Below, piece after piece: positions 6,461-14,889 of a stretch of DNA of 64,000 nucleotides. The translations under genes were made by a program, and so were the position numbers. The notes beneath the pieces were generated by a model. The model did no database searches. It saw only the letters and a list, made by a program, of their open reading frames with translations, and was not told the origin of the DNA. Within the stretch, counting starts at the first letter, position 1, and the number at the start of each line of letters is the position of its first letter. Source of the stretch: Amycolatopsis sp. DSM 110486 (GTDB lineage Bacteria; Actinomycetota; Actinomycetes; Mycobacteriales; Pseudonocardiaceae); NCBI RefSeq assembly GCF_019468465.1, contig NZ_CP080519.1, positions 7,061,001-7,125,000 on the forward strand. The letters are read 5' to 3'.

Positions 6461-9205
6461 GTGACAGGCTCCGTGCCGTTCGTCGGCCGGGCCGGGGTGC
6501 TCGCCGACCTGCGCGGCCGGTTCGCCGCCGGCGCGGCGGGCACGGGTGCCCTGGTGCTGCTCGGCGGGCCCGCCGGCATCGGCAAGACCACGCTCGCCGA
6601 GGCCGCCACCGTCGGCCTCACCACGGTGTGGGGCCGCTGCGTGGACGATCCCGGCGCGCCACCACTATGGCCGTGGCGTCGTGTGCTGTCGGCCCTGCCC
6701 ACGGCCGGTGCCGAGGTCGCCCGCGCCGTCGCCGACCTGGACGGACGCGCTGGTACGGACCTCGTCGCGGCGCGGTTCCGGCTCGTCGCCACCGCGGCCG
6801 ACGCCCTCGTCGCCGCGGCCGAGCCCGGCGGTCTCGTGGTGGTGCTGGAGGACCTGCACTGGGCCGACGAAGCGTCGCTGCGGCTGCTGCGCCACCTCGC
6901 CGGCGAGCTGCGCCGCTCGCGGCTGGTGGTGCTCGCGACCTACCGCGACACCGGCCCCACGCTCGACGAAACACTGCCCGAGCTGCTCGGCGGCCCCGCG
7001 ACGCACGCGGTCACGGTCGCGCCGCTGGCCGAGCCCGACGTGCGGAGGTACCTCACCGAGGTCGCGGGCGCGGCCGTCGGCGACGCCGAGGTGCGCGACG
7101 CGCTGCGCCGCTCCGGCGGCAACCCCCTGTACCTGCGGGCGGTCGCGCGCTCGGCCGGGTCCGGCGGCGGGCGCGCCGAGCTGCGCCACCTCGTGCGGAC
7201 GTCGGTGGCCGGGCTCGCGCCGGAGGTGCGCGAGCTGGTCGCGGTGGCGGCGGTGCTGGGGGAGGAGGTGGACTGCGGCGTGGTCGCCGACGTCGCGGGC
7301 CGGCCGGTCGCCGAGGTCGTGCCGTTGCTGGACGAGGTCGTGCGCGCGGGTGTGCTCGTGCCCGTCGCGGCCGGGCGGCGCCGGTTCGCGCACGCCGTGG
7401 TGCGCGACGGCGTATACGAGGACCTCGACCAGGGCGTGCGCGAGGCCCTGCACGCCCAGGCGGCGCTGGCGCTGACCCCGCGAGCCGAAGCCGATCCCGC
7501 CCACGCCGGGGTCGTCGCGGTGCACTGGCTGCGGTCGGCCGCCGACCCGGCGACGCTGGGCCGCGCCGCCGGCTGGGCCGTGGTCGCCGCGCGCGAGGCG
7601 ACGCGGACGCTGGCTTTCGCCGAGGCAGCAAGGTTTCTGACCTTCGCCGTGGACGCGCGACGGCGAGCGGGCCGGACCGACGGGCTCGCCGAGCTGCTCG
7701 TGGACCTCGCCACGGCCGAGTACCGCTCGGGCCGCTTCGGCCCGGCCCTCGACCACGCGGAACAGGCGGCCGAACGCGCGGAAACTCCCGAGACGCTCGC
7801 CGCCGCGGCACTCGTCGTGCGAGACCTGTCCGCACCGGAACTGTTGCCCCGGCTGGGCAAACTCGCCGACACGGCGCTCGGCGCGCAAGTGCCCGATGCC
7901 CTGCGCGCCCGGCTGCTCGCGCAGGCCGCGTCGGTCGCCGCCGACGTCGGGCACACCGAGGAGGCCCGCCGGCTGGCCGACGAAGCGCGCGCGCTCGCCG
8001 AACGCGGCACCGACGACGAGGCCCTGCTCGACGCCGTGCGTGCGCGGTTCAAGGTCCTCCCGATCGAGCTGCCGCTCGACGACCGCCTTCGGCTCGGCTC
8101 CCTGGCCGTGCGCTTCGGCAACCGGCAGCCGCTTTCCGCGCTGTGGGGCCACAAGTGGCGCATCGACGCCGCGTTCGAGACCGGGGCGATGGCCGTGGTC
8201 GACCACGAGATCACGGCCGTGACGGCACTCGCGGCGACGAGCCGGCTGCCCCTGGTGCGCTGGCACGACCTGCGGCTGCGCACGTCGCTGCTCGCGTTCC
8301 GCGGCGCGTTCGCCGAGGCGCGTGAGCTGAACCGGCAGGCCAGGGAGCTGGCGGTGGCCGAGCTGGCGGACGACCGCTCGGCGCTCGGCATGTCGTCCGC
8401 GTTCAGCCTGCAGCTCGCGCTCGTGACCGGCGACGTCTCCGAGATCGACGAGCACTACGACGAGGTGCTCGCCACCGTGCCGACCCTGCCCATTGCCGTG
8501 GTGTCCCGGCCGCTCGTGCACGTCGTCCTCGGGGAGGACGAGGCGGCGCTCGCGGGGTACGAGGCCGTGCGCCACCTCGCGCGGCAAGAAGGCTTCGACC
8601 TGCGGTCCAGCGGGGTGGCGCCGAACCTGATGGTGCTGGTGGAGGCCTTCGGCGACATCGAGACGGCCCACTTGCTCGAGCCCGTGCTGCGGGCCGCCGA
8701 GCGGGTGCTGTCAAGCGGCGCGGGCGTGTACTGCAGCGACTGCGGCACGAGCTGGCTGGCGCGCCTCGCCGTGGTGCTCGGCCGGGCCGAGGAGGCCGCG
8801 CGGCTGTTCGAGGCCACGATCGCGGCGAACGTGCGGGTCGGCGCGCGGCCGTTCGTCGCGCAGAACCGCCTGCGGCTGGCCGCGGTGCTCGCGACCCTCG
8901 GCGACACCGGCAAGGCCCGCTCCCTGGCGCGTCAGGCCCTCGACGAAGCGCGCCGGCTCGTGATGCCGGGCGCCGCGGCCGAGGCCCAGGCGCTGCTGGG
9001 CCGGCTGAGCACGACCGGACCGCTGACGCCGCGCGAACGCGAGATCGCCGGCCTCGTCGCCGACGGGCTGGCGAACCGCGCGATCGCCGAGCGGCTCGTG
9101 GTCTCCGAACGCACAGTGGAGAGCCACGTCCGCAGCATCCTGGCCAAGCTGGACCTGGCCAACCGCACCGAGATCGCCGCCTGGTCCCACCGCGGCGGCG
9201 GGTAA
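6461..9205 (+). CDS. large ATP-binding LuxR regulator (LAL type)
   Basis: A 914-residue LAL-type regulator. An N-terminal AAA/NACHT-like ATPase begins near residue 30: Walker A is GGPAGIGKTT at 35-44, and a Walker B-like stretch ends in LEDLHWADE near residue 130. A long Ala/Leu-rich helical repeat region, probably TPR-like, follows. The C-terminal LuxR helix-turn-helix (TPREREIAGLVADGLANRAIAERL) ends at the last residues. The start is GTG 6461. Such proteins sense small ligands and activate metabolic or antibiotic operons; the target here is unknown. Its last ~35 codons are repeated as non-coding fragments downstream. Confidence 0.9.
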   Translation: MTGSVPFVGRAGVLADLRGRFAAGAAGTGALVLLGGPAGIGKTTLAEAATVGLTTVWGRCVDDPGAPPLWPWRRVLSALPTAGAEVARAVADLDGRAGTDLVAARFRLVATAADALVAAAEPGGLVVVLEDLHWADEASLRLLRHLAGELRRSRLVVLATYRDTGPTLDETLPELLGGPATHAVTVAPLAEPDVRRYLTEVAGAAVGDAEVRDALRRSGGNPLYLRAVARSAGSGGGRAELRHLVRTSVAGLAPEVRELVAVAAVLGEEVDCGVVADVAGRPVAEVVPLLDEVVRAGVLVPVAAGRRRFAHAVVRDGVYEDLDQGVREALHAQAALALTPRAEADPAHAGVVAVHWLRSAADPATLGRAAGWAVVAAREATRTLAFAEAARFLTFAVDARRRAGRTDGLAELLVDLATAEYRSGRFGPALDHAEQAAERAETPETLAAAALVVRDLSAPELLPRLGKLADTALGAQVPDALRARLLAQAASVAADVGHTEEARRLADEARALAERGTDDEALLDAVRARFKVLPIELPLDDRLRLGSLAVRFGNRQPLSALWGHKWRIDAAFETGAMAVVDHEITAVTALAATSRLPLVRWHDLRLRTSLLAFRGAFAEARELNRQARELAVAELADDRSALGMSSAFSLQLALVTGDVSEIDEHYDEVLATVPTLPIAVVSRPLVHVVLGEDEAALAGYEAVRHLARQEGFDLRSSGVAPNLMVLVEAFGDIETAHLLEPVLRAAERVLSSGAGVYCSDCGTSWLARLAVVLGRAEEAARLFEATIAANVRVGARPFVAQNRLRLAAVLATLGDTGKARSLARQALDEARRLVMPGAAAEAQALLGRLSTTGPLTPREREIAGLVADGLANRAIAERLVVSERTVESHVRSILAKLDLANRTEIAAWSHRGGG

Positions 9206-9445
9206 CCACCCGGCCCGGCTACTTCGCCCACCTGCTGCTCGCCGCTTGCTGGCCTCGCTGGACCTGGCCGTCCGCGCCGAGATCGCCGCCTGGTCGCATC
9301 GCGGTGGCGGATAACCCACCGCCCGGACACTTCGCCCACCTGCTGCTCGCCGCTTGCCGGCCTCGCTGGACCTGGCCGACCGCGCCGAGATCGGCGCCTG
9401 GTCGCATCGCGGCGGCGGATAACCCACCGCCCGGCTACTTCGCCT
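9149..9445 (+). repeat. tandem remnants of the luxR 3' end (about 2.7 units of 108-109 bp)
   Basis: Unit 1 starts inside the gene at 9149, unit 2 at 9258 and unit 3 at 9366; the third fades after 9440. Units 2 and 3 still read, in the frame of the gene end, as ...LLASLDLAVRAEIAAWSHRGGG-stop and ...LPASLDLADRAEIGAWSHRGGG-stop. Several differences between units are synonymous (CAC/CAT for His, TCC/TCG for Ser). This suggests the tails were once translated, perhaps as ends of duplicated genes later lost by recombination. Both fragments follow the real stop codon and should not be expressed. Confidence 0.85.
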
Positions 9446-9554
9446 ATCCCTCGCTCACCCCCTCCTGCTCGCCACCTCCTGGTCACTCACCTTTGCTCGC
9501 CCCCGACCCAACTGCGCGTCCCCTCCCAACTCAACCTGCCGAGGCGACCACAGC

Positions 9555-9647
9555 GCGAGATCGCGCCGGCTTCCGGATGGGGCGGTGCGATCGGCCCCCG
9601 GCCGATCCGACCGCCCCATCCGGAAGCCGGCTCAAAGGCGATCTCGC
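9555..9647. other. 93-nt near-perfect hairpin
   Basis: The outer arms GCGAGATCGC (9555-9564) and GCGATCTCGC (9638-9647) pair perfectly. Inner arms of 32 nt (9565-9596 with 9600-9631) pair with two mismatches around a CCC loop, leaving a TCAAAG bulge on the 3' side. It lies in the gene-free stretch between luxR and the LLM gene. It could be a strong terminator, a structured RNA or a small palindromic mobile element; nothing in the sequence decides which. Confidence 0.8.
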
Positions 9648-9649
9648 AC

Positions 9650-9668
9650 GCCCCGGCGGAGCCGGGGC
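9650..9668. terminator. GC hairpin GCCCCGGC-GGA-GCCGGGGC
   Basis: A perfect 8-bp stem directly follows the large hairpin. It has no U tract, which is common for actinobacterial terminators. It may terminate luxR transcripts or form part of the same structured element. Confidence 0.4.
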
Positions 9669-9750
9669 AATATATACGGCTCTTGTACGTCCCTCTTCCA
9701 CGATGAGCGGGCTCGGAACGCGGCCGGCGTGGACACCGGCCCGACCGGGC

Positions 9751-9791
9751 AGAAGGCCTCCTTCCGGCCCCCATCCGGGAGGGGGCCTTCT
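9751..9791. terminator. imperfect hairpin before the LLM gene
   Basis: AGAAGGCC pairs with GGCCTTCT around a G/C-rich imperfect inner stem. It lies 66 bp before the LLM oxidoreductase start, so it could be a terminator or a 5' leader structure. The rest of 9669-9856 shows no convincing gene. Confidence 0.4.
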
Positions 9792-9856
9792 TCCTGCGGG
9801 CATACCGGGCGGGCCTTCGCGTGTTGGCCATGGGGACGACTGCGGAAGGAGCACGG

Positions 9857-10747
9857 GTGGGCGAGGAACTGAAGATCCGGGTGGGGGTGGCGCCGGCGCC
9901 GGGGACCGGGCCCGCGGAGTTCGCGGGGTTGGCGGAGACGCTGGAGGCGGCCGGAATCGACTCGCTGTGGCTTTCGGAGCTGGTCTACGCGCCGGAGGTC
10001 GACCCGCTGATCGGGATGGCGCACGCGCTCGCGCGCACCACGAGCCTCAAGGTGGGCACGGGCGTCGCGATCTTGCCCGGCCGTCACCCGGTGCTCGTCG
10101 CGAAGCAGCTGGTGACGCTGGCCGGGCTGGCACCGAAGCGCGTGCTGCCGGTGTTCGGGTTGCGGCCGGCGAACGCGGCCGAACACGCGTTGTTCCCCGT
10201 GCCCGGCCCGCGCGCGGCGGTCTTCGACGAGGCCCTCACTCTGCTGCGACTGCTGCTGGAGCAGGACGACGTGCACTTCGCCGGCGAGTTCTACCAGGTC
10301 GACGGCGTGACGATCGGGCCGCGCCCGGCCAAACGCCTCGACGTGTGGCTCGGCGGCAGCGCGCCCGCGGCGTTGCGCCGCGCCGGGCGCTTGTCCGATG
10401 GCTGGCTCGGCAGCTTCCACTCACCTGAGCAGGCGCGGGCAGCGCGCATCGCGATCCAGGACGCCGCCGCCGAGGCCGGGCGCGAGATCGAGCCCGACCA
10501 CTTCGGCCTGAGCCTGCTGGTGGCGAGTGAGGGGATGCCCGACCGGATGCTGGAGGTCGCCGCGAAGCGCCGGCCCGGCACGCCCGTGACCGAGCTCGTG
10601 GCCACGAGCTGGGCCGAGGCGCGGCGCCTGCTGGAGCAGCACATCGACGCGGGGCTGTCGAAGTTCGTGATCCGGCCCGGGCATTCGGGCGACTACCGGC
10701 GGTTCCTCGACGGCCTGCACCGCGAGCTGTTGCCGCTCCAGAACTAG
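9857..10747 (+). CDS. LLM-class (luciferase-like) flavin/F420 oxidoreductase
   Basis: A 296-residue TIM-barrel protein of the luciferase-like monooxygenase family, which in actinobacteria often uses coenzyme F420 or FMN. Family features are LWLSELVYAPEVDPLIGMA, the substrate-domain segment GTGVAILPGRHPVLVAKQL, and KRLDVWLGGSAPAALRRAGRLSDGW, cited here as position markers near residues 46, 79 and 161. The start is GTG 9857 after AAGGAG. It overlaps the exporter's stop codon tail to tail. The substrate is unknown, and F420 use is inferred from the host group. Confidence 0.85.
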   Translation: MGEELKIRVGVAPAPGTGPAEFAGLAETLEAAGIDSLWLSELVYAPEVDPLIGMAHALARTTSLKVGTGVAILPGRHPVLVAKQLVTLAGLAPKRVLPVFGLRPANAAEHALFPVPGPRAAVFDEALTLLRLLLEQDDVHFAGEFYQVDGVTIGPRPAKRLDVWLGGSAPAALRRAGRLSDGWLGSFHSPEQARAARIAIQDAAAEAGREIEPDHFGLSLLVASEGMPDRMLEVAAKRRPGTPVTELVATSWAEARRLLEQHIDAGLSKFVIRPGHSGDYRRFLDGLHRELLPLQN

Positions 10748-12267
10748 AACTGCAGCTGCTCCGTCTTGCGCGGCATCAGGGCCAGCGCGACGAGGCTGAG
10801 CGCGGCGACGGCGGCGATCGCCACGAATACGTTGTGCGTGGCGCCTGCCAGCGAATCGCGCACGTACTCCGCGGCCGCCGAGTGGTCGTTCCGCCCGAGT
10901 ACGAGGCTGGTCGCGTCGGCGCTGTCGGGCAGGCGCCCGGCGACGGCGGCGGGCGGGTGGGCGAAGCGGTCGGCGAGGGTGGAGTTGGCGATCGCGCCGA
11001 ACACCGCCGCGCCGATGGCGCTGCCCAGCGAACGGCCGAACATGTTCGTGGCCGTGACCACGCCGCGGCGTTCCCAGCCGACGCTCGACTGGCTGGCCAC
11101 GATCGTGGGGCTCGAGGCCAGGCCGAGGCCGGCGCCGACCACGAACGCGGCGCCGGCCACGCTCCAGAGCGAGGTGTCCGCGCCGAGCAGTGTGGTGAGC
11201 ACCACGCCGACGACGATGAGCCCGGCGCCGATGAACGCGGTGTCGCGGAACCCGATCCGCATGTAGAGCCGTCCCGACAGCGACGCGGCGAGCGGCCAGC
11301 CGACGGTGAGCGCGGCCAGGGCGAACCCGGCCGTGAGGGCGTCGTGGCCGAGCACGCCCTGAGCGTAGGTCGGCAGGAACGAGCTGAGTCCCATCAGCGT
11401 CGCACCGACCACGAGGGCCACCAGGGTGCCGCCCACGAGGGTGCGCCGCGTGAACACCCACAGCGGCAGCACGGGCTCGGCCGCGCTGCGTTCGACCAGC
11501 ACGAACCCGACCAGCGCCGCCGCGGAAGCGACGAAGATGAGGACGCCCACCACTGAGCCCCAGCCCCAGGCCACGCCGCCTTCCAGCAGCCCGAGGATCA
11601 GCAGCGTGCAGCCGCTGATGAGCAGGCCGGCGCCCGCGTAGTCGATGCGGTGGCGCGTGCGTTCGACGCGTTCGGCGAACTTCCGGTACAGCATCCAGGC
11701 GGCGATCGCACCCAGCGGCAGGTTCACGAAGAAGATCCAGCGCCAGCTCAGGAACTCGGAGAACACGCCACCCAGCGCCGGGCCGAGCACGGACGCGACG
11801 GCCCACACACCGGCGACGTAGCCCTGCACGCGCGCGCGTTCCTCGACGGTGTACAGGTCGCCGACCATTGTCATGCTGATCGGCTGCACGGCCCCGGCGC
11901 CAACGCCCTGCAGGGCTCGCGCGGCGATGAGCACCGGCATGCTCCAGGCCGCGCCGCACAGCACCGAGCCGAGCAGGAACACGGCGATGCCGAAGAACAT
12001 CACCGGCCGGCGGCCAAGGACGTCGGCGAACTTGCCGTAGAGCGGCACGGTGACCGCCTGGGTGAGCAGGTAGACCGAGAACAGCCACGGGAACTGCGAG
12101 AACCCGCCCAGGTCGCCGACCACCGAGGGCACGGCCGTGGCGATGATCGTGCTGTCGAGCGCGACCAGCCCGGTGCTCAGCATCACCGCCGCAAGCACCG
12201 GCCCGCGTTCGGAGCGCAGGCCGACGGCCTTTTTCGTGGTCGCCGGCGTCTCGGCGGGGGTGCTCAT
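10744..12267 (-). CDS. DHA2-family MFS drug exporter
   Basis: A 507-residue proton-driven exporter of the EmrB/QacA (DHA2, 14-segment) type. The first membrane helix carries LDSTIIATAVPSV, the LDxT motif C-like signature of this group. The loop after helix 2 has the MFS motif GKFADVLGRRP, and ARALQGVGAGAVQP follows. Hydrophobic segments continue to near the C-terminus. The ATG at 12267 follows GAAGGAGA; the longer frame lacks a ribosome site. A perfect palindrome at 12341-12355 lies in the divergent promoter region and suggests control by a TetR- or MarR-like repressor encoded elsewhere. The substrate is unknown. Confidence 0.9.
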   Translation of the reverse strand: MSTPAETPATTKKAVGLRSERGPVLAAVMLSTGLVALDSTIIATAVPSVVGDLGGFSQFPWLFSVYLLTQAVTVPLYGKFADVLGRRPVMFFGIAVFLLGSVLCGAAWSMPVLIAARALQGVGAGAVQPISMTMVGDLYTVEERARVQGYVAGVWAVASVLGPALGGVFSEFLSWRWIFFVNLPLGAIAAWMLYRKFAERVERTRHRIDYAGAGLLISGCTLLILGLLEGGVAWGWGSVVGVLIFVASAAALVGFVLVERSAAEPVLPLWVFTRRTLVGGTLVALVVGATLMGLSSFLPTYAQGVLGHDALTAGFALAALTVGWPLAASLSGRLYMRIGFRDTAFIGAGLIVVGVVLTTLLGADTSLWSVAGAAFVVGAGLGLASSPTIVASQSSVGWERRGVVTATNMFGRSLGSAIGAAVFGAIANSTLADRFAHPPAAVAGRLPDSADATSLVLGRNDHSAAAEYVRDSLAGATHNVFVAIAAVAALSLVALALMPRKTEQLQF

Positions 12268-12340
12268 CGGCGGGGTCTCCTTCGGGGTTCCCAGGGGCCG
12301 GGACAACTGTTTCGCAACGGTAAGCATTTCACGAACGAGT

Positions 12341-12355
12341 GACTGTCGGACAGTC
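12341..12355. promoter_or_regulatory. palindrome GACTGTC-G-GACAGTC, likely operator
   Basis: Perfect 7-bp arms lie in the 113-bp region between the DHA2 exporter and the divergent DUF1015 gene. This is the usual placement for a TetR-family operator. The repressor is not encoded next to it. Confidence 0.5.
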
Positions 12356-12380
12356 TTGGCGGGCCAGCCATGATGAGGGG

Positions 12381-13535
12381 ATGGACACGTGGGTGCGGCC
12401 GATCCGCCGCGGGTGGGTGGTGCGCGGCGAGGTGCCGGGCCCGGACGTCGACGAGTTCGCGGAGCCCGACGCGGTGGTCACGGCCCTCGCGTCCCCCGGC
12501 GCGGCGGGCGACACGCTGCTGGCGGTGCAGCACCCGGCGCGCACGCCCGCGGCGTTGGCGCGGGGCCTCGACCTGGCCGCCGCGCTGCCTTCGGCGCGGG
12601 CCGCGCTGGCCCGCATCCGGGCGCGGCACTACCGGTCGGTGGCGGGGTTCGTCGCGCCCTACCGCATCTCGGGGCCGGACGGCGTCGCGGTGGGCGTGCT
12701 GTGCCTGGTCGACGTCCGTGAGCTGACGGCGGGCGGGTCCCACGTGCGGCACACGGAGGAGGTGTACCCGCACGTGGTGGCCGAGCGCGCCGCGGTGCTG
12801 GCCGGGCTGGGCACCGCGACGAGTGCCGCGCTGCTGGTGCCGTCGTCCGGCGGCGAGGCGCTGACCGCGGCGGTGGAGGCGGCGTGCGCGGCGCTGGGGC
12901 CGCCGGACGTGTCCACTGTGGATCAGTCGGGGCGACGGCACGAGCTGTGGGTGGTTCCGTCGGGGACTTTGCAGGAACGTTTGGTGGGGGCCGCGTCGGC
13001 TGCGGATCTTCTGGTCGCGGACGGGAATCACCGCGTGGCCGCGGCTGCGCAGACGGGTGCGCTGCTGGCTTTGGTTACCGGCGGACCGCGGTTGCGGATC
13101 GGGGCCATCCACCGGGTGCTGACGGGGACGGGGCTGACGTCCGATGCGTTGGCTTCGGCTTGGCGTGGGGTCGGGTTGGAGGTTTCGGAGATCGTCGACG
13201 CCACTGCGCCCGCTGTTTCGGGTTCGGTGGTGGTACTGGCCCGGCCGTCTTCCTTGCGGGTGGTGTTGCCGCCGGCCGACGAGCTGACGATCGACCACGC
13301 TGTGGTGGAGCAGCTGCTGTTGGGGGAGGCTCTCGGTTTGGATCTGGACGGCCCGCACGTGCAGCCCTTGCCGGCCGGCCGCCCTGCACCTCCGGATGCC
13401 GACGCGGTGGTGCAACTGGCGCCCGTCGAGTTCTCGACCGTGCTGAAGGTCCACGCGGCCGGCCTGCGCATGCCCCGCAAGGCGACTTACTTCACCCCGA
13501 AACCTCGGGGTGGGCTGGTTCTCGCGGAGATCTGA
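12381..13535 (+). CDS. DUF1015-family protein
   Basis: A 384-residue protein of the DUF1015 family. The hallmark segment ADGNHRVAAA is at about residue 220. The C-terminal MPRKATYFTPKPRGGL matches the family's PQKSTFFYPKL-type ending. N-terminal sequences are usually more variable, as here. The ATG at 12381 follows TGAGGGG. The family's biochemical function is unknown, although members often lie near amino-acid metabolism genes. The frameshifted DUF4288-like gene follows after 14 bp on the same strand. Confidence 0.8.
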   Translation: MDTWVRPIRRGWVVRGEVPGPDVDEFAEPDAVVTALASPGAAGDTLLAVQHPARTPAALARGLDLAAALPSARAALARIRARHYRSVAGFVAPYRISGPDGVAVGVLCLVDVRELTAGGSHVRHTEEVYPHVVAERAAVLAGLGTATSAALLVPSSGGEALTAAVEAACAALGPPDVSTVDQSGRRHELWVVPSGTLQERLVGAASAADLLVADGNHRVAAAAQTGALLALVTGGPRLRIGAIHRVLTGTGLTSDALASAWRGVGLEVSEIVDATAPAVSGSVVVLARPSSLRVVLPPADELTIDHAVVEQLLLGEALGLDLDGPHVQPLPAGRPAPPDADAVVQLAPVEFSTVLKVHAAGLRMPRKATYFTPKPRGGLVLAEI

Positions 13536-13549
13536 GGGTCTTGGCGACG

Positions 13550-13877
13550 ATGGAGTGGTATGCCGTCCGCTGCGTTTTCCAGTGGCCCCTGTGGCAGGGC
13601 ACGCCGTTCGAAGAACGCATCACCCTCTGGCGTGCGTCCAGCCCCGCCTCCGCCCTCGAATCCGCGGAGCGCGAGGCTCGGCGTTTTTGCCTCGGAGAAC
13701 GGGGTGACTTTCCTGGACTTCGCCCAGGCCTACGCCGTCGGTGAGACCGGCGCGCTTTCGCCGGGAACCGAGGTCGTCTCCTTGCTGCGCGACAGCCCAC
13801 TCCCGCCGGAGGACTACGCGACCCGTTTCTTCGACACCGGTGGGGAACATCAGGGAGTCGTCGAACCGGGGGAGTGA
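13550..13877 (+). pseudogene. DUF4288-like gene with a single-base frameshift
   Basis: The frame from ATG 13550 reads MEWYAVRCVFQW and then an EERITLWRASS segment typical of DUF4288-like proteins. The continuation (FLDFAQAYAVGE, SLLRDS, FFDTGGEHQ) lies in another frame and ends at 13877. Removing one T from the TTTTT run at 13684-13688 joins both halves into a normal ~108-residue protein. The cause may be a real inactivating mutation, a sequencing error at a homopolymer, or slippage on the T run. Function of the family is unknown. It probably shares a transcript with the DUF1015 gene. Confidence 0.7.
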
Positions 13878-13894
13878 GCGTTCACAGTGGAGAC

Positions 13895-14878
13895 TCACGT
13901 CAGGCGGAACACCGACTCCGCGTTGGTCGAGTAGATCTTCGTCCGCACCTCATCCGACAAGGCCGACTCGTCCAGCACCGACACCGCCGCGTGGGGGCTC
14001 CAGCACGGGTGGTCGGTGCCGTAGAGGATGTTGTCCGGGCCGTAGTACTCCAGTGCCGTGCGGATGGTCAGCGACTGGGGTGCGACCGTATCGACGAAGA
14101 CCCGCTTCAAATACTCCGAAGGCAGGCGCGGCAACCCTTCGATGCGAGCGTTCTTGTCGATACGCCCAGCCTGGTAGGGCAGCAGGCCACCGGCGTGGGT
14201 TTGGACGATGCGCAGAGACGGGTGGCGTTCCATGATGCCGCTGAAGATGAGGCGCAGCACCGTCACGCTGGAGTCGAGGAGGCGGCCGATGGACCGCTGG
14301 ATGCCGTCCGCGTAGCCGGTGAGGACTTCGTTGAAGGCGAGGTCCGTCGGGTGCACGATGAGGGGGACGTCGAGCTCCGCGACCCGCTCGTAAAACGGCT
14401 CCAGGCGCAAAGCGTCAACGGTTTCCGAGCCGATCATCGAAGGCAGGTTCACCCCGCGGAGATCGAGTGAACCCACCGCGTGGTCCAGCACCTTCAAGGC
14501 CGTCGCCGTGTCCTGCAACGGAACCGCGGCCGTGCCGAAGAACCGGCCCGGGTGCAGGCGTTGCGCACGAGCGATTTCCTCGTTGTACGCGTACGCCTCG
14601 TCCAGCGCCTCGTCCGCCGGCATCTGGTCGAGCATCCCCGCCAGCACGCCGGTGGTGCAGACCACGACGGTATCGGGGCCGGTGGCGGCAAACGCCGCCT
14701 CGAAGCCCGCGTCGAGGTCGGACCAGATGGCCGGCAGCGGGATGAAGCCGCGGCCGTTGTTGTACAGGTAGCGGTAGCCGTCGCCGACGCGTTCGGTGCG
14801 GGGAAACGAGCCGCGTCGCGCCATGGTTTCGAAGTGGGACCGGGGGAACCAGTGGAAGTGGGTGTCCACCACGCGCAT
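13895..14878 (-). CDS. amidohydrolase family 2 protein (ACMSD-like)
   Basis: A 327-residue TIM-barrel metal-dependent hydrolase or decarboxylase. The N-terminal metal motif DTHFHW is at residues 5-10, followed by the HPTDLAF segment, a mid-protein THAGG, and GTDHPCW near the C-terminus carrying the conserved Asp. This is the amidohydrolase-2 group that includes ACMSD, gamma-resorcylate decarboxylase and 4-oxalomesaconate hydratase-like enzymes. The start ATG 14878 follows AGGAGAA. It is the last gene of the minus-strand catabolic run, 11 bp after paaX, and may carry out a late hydrolysis or decarboxylation. Exact reaction unknown. Confidence 0.85.
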   Translation of the reverse strand: MRVVDTHFHWFPRSHFETMARRGSFPRTERVGDGYRYLYNNGRGFIPLPAIWSDLDAGFEAAFAATGPDTVVVCTTGVLAGMLDQMPADEALDEAYAYNEEIARAQRLHPGRFFGTAAVPLQDTATALKVLDHAVGSLDLRGVNLPSMIGSETVDALRLEPFYERVAELDVPLIVHPTDLAFNEVLTGYADGIQRSIGRLLDSSVTVLRLIFSGIMERHPSLRIVQTHAGGLLPYQAGRIDKNARIEGLPRLPSEYLKRVFVDTVAPQSLTIRTALEYYGPDNILYGTDHPCWSPHAAVSVLDESALSDEVRTKIYSTNAESVFRLT

Positions 14879-14889
14879 CGAAATTCTCC

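Noticed and set aside
9304..10428. Plus-strand open frame over the repeat region and LLM gene
   Set aside because: It crosses the repeat fragments and hairpin and lies in another frame of the real LLM gene.
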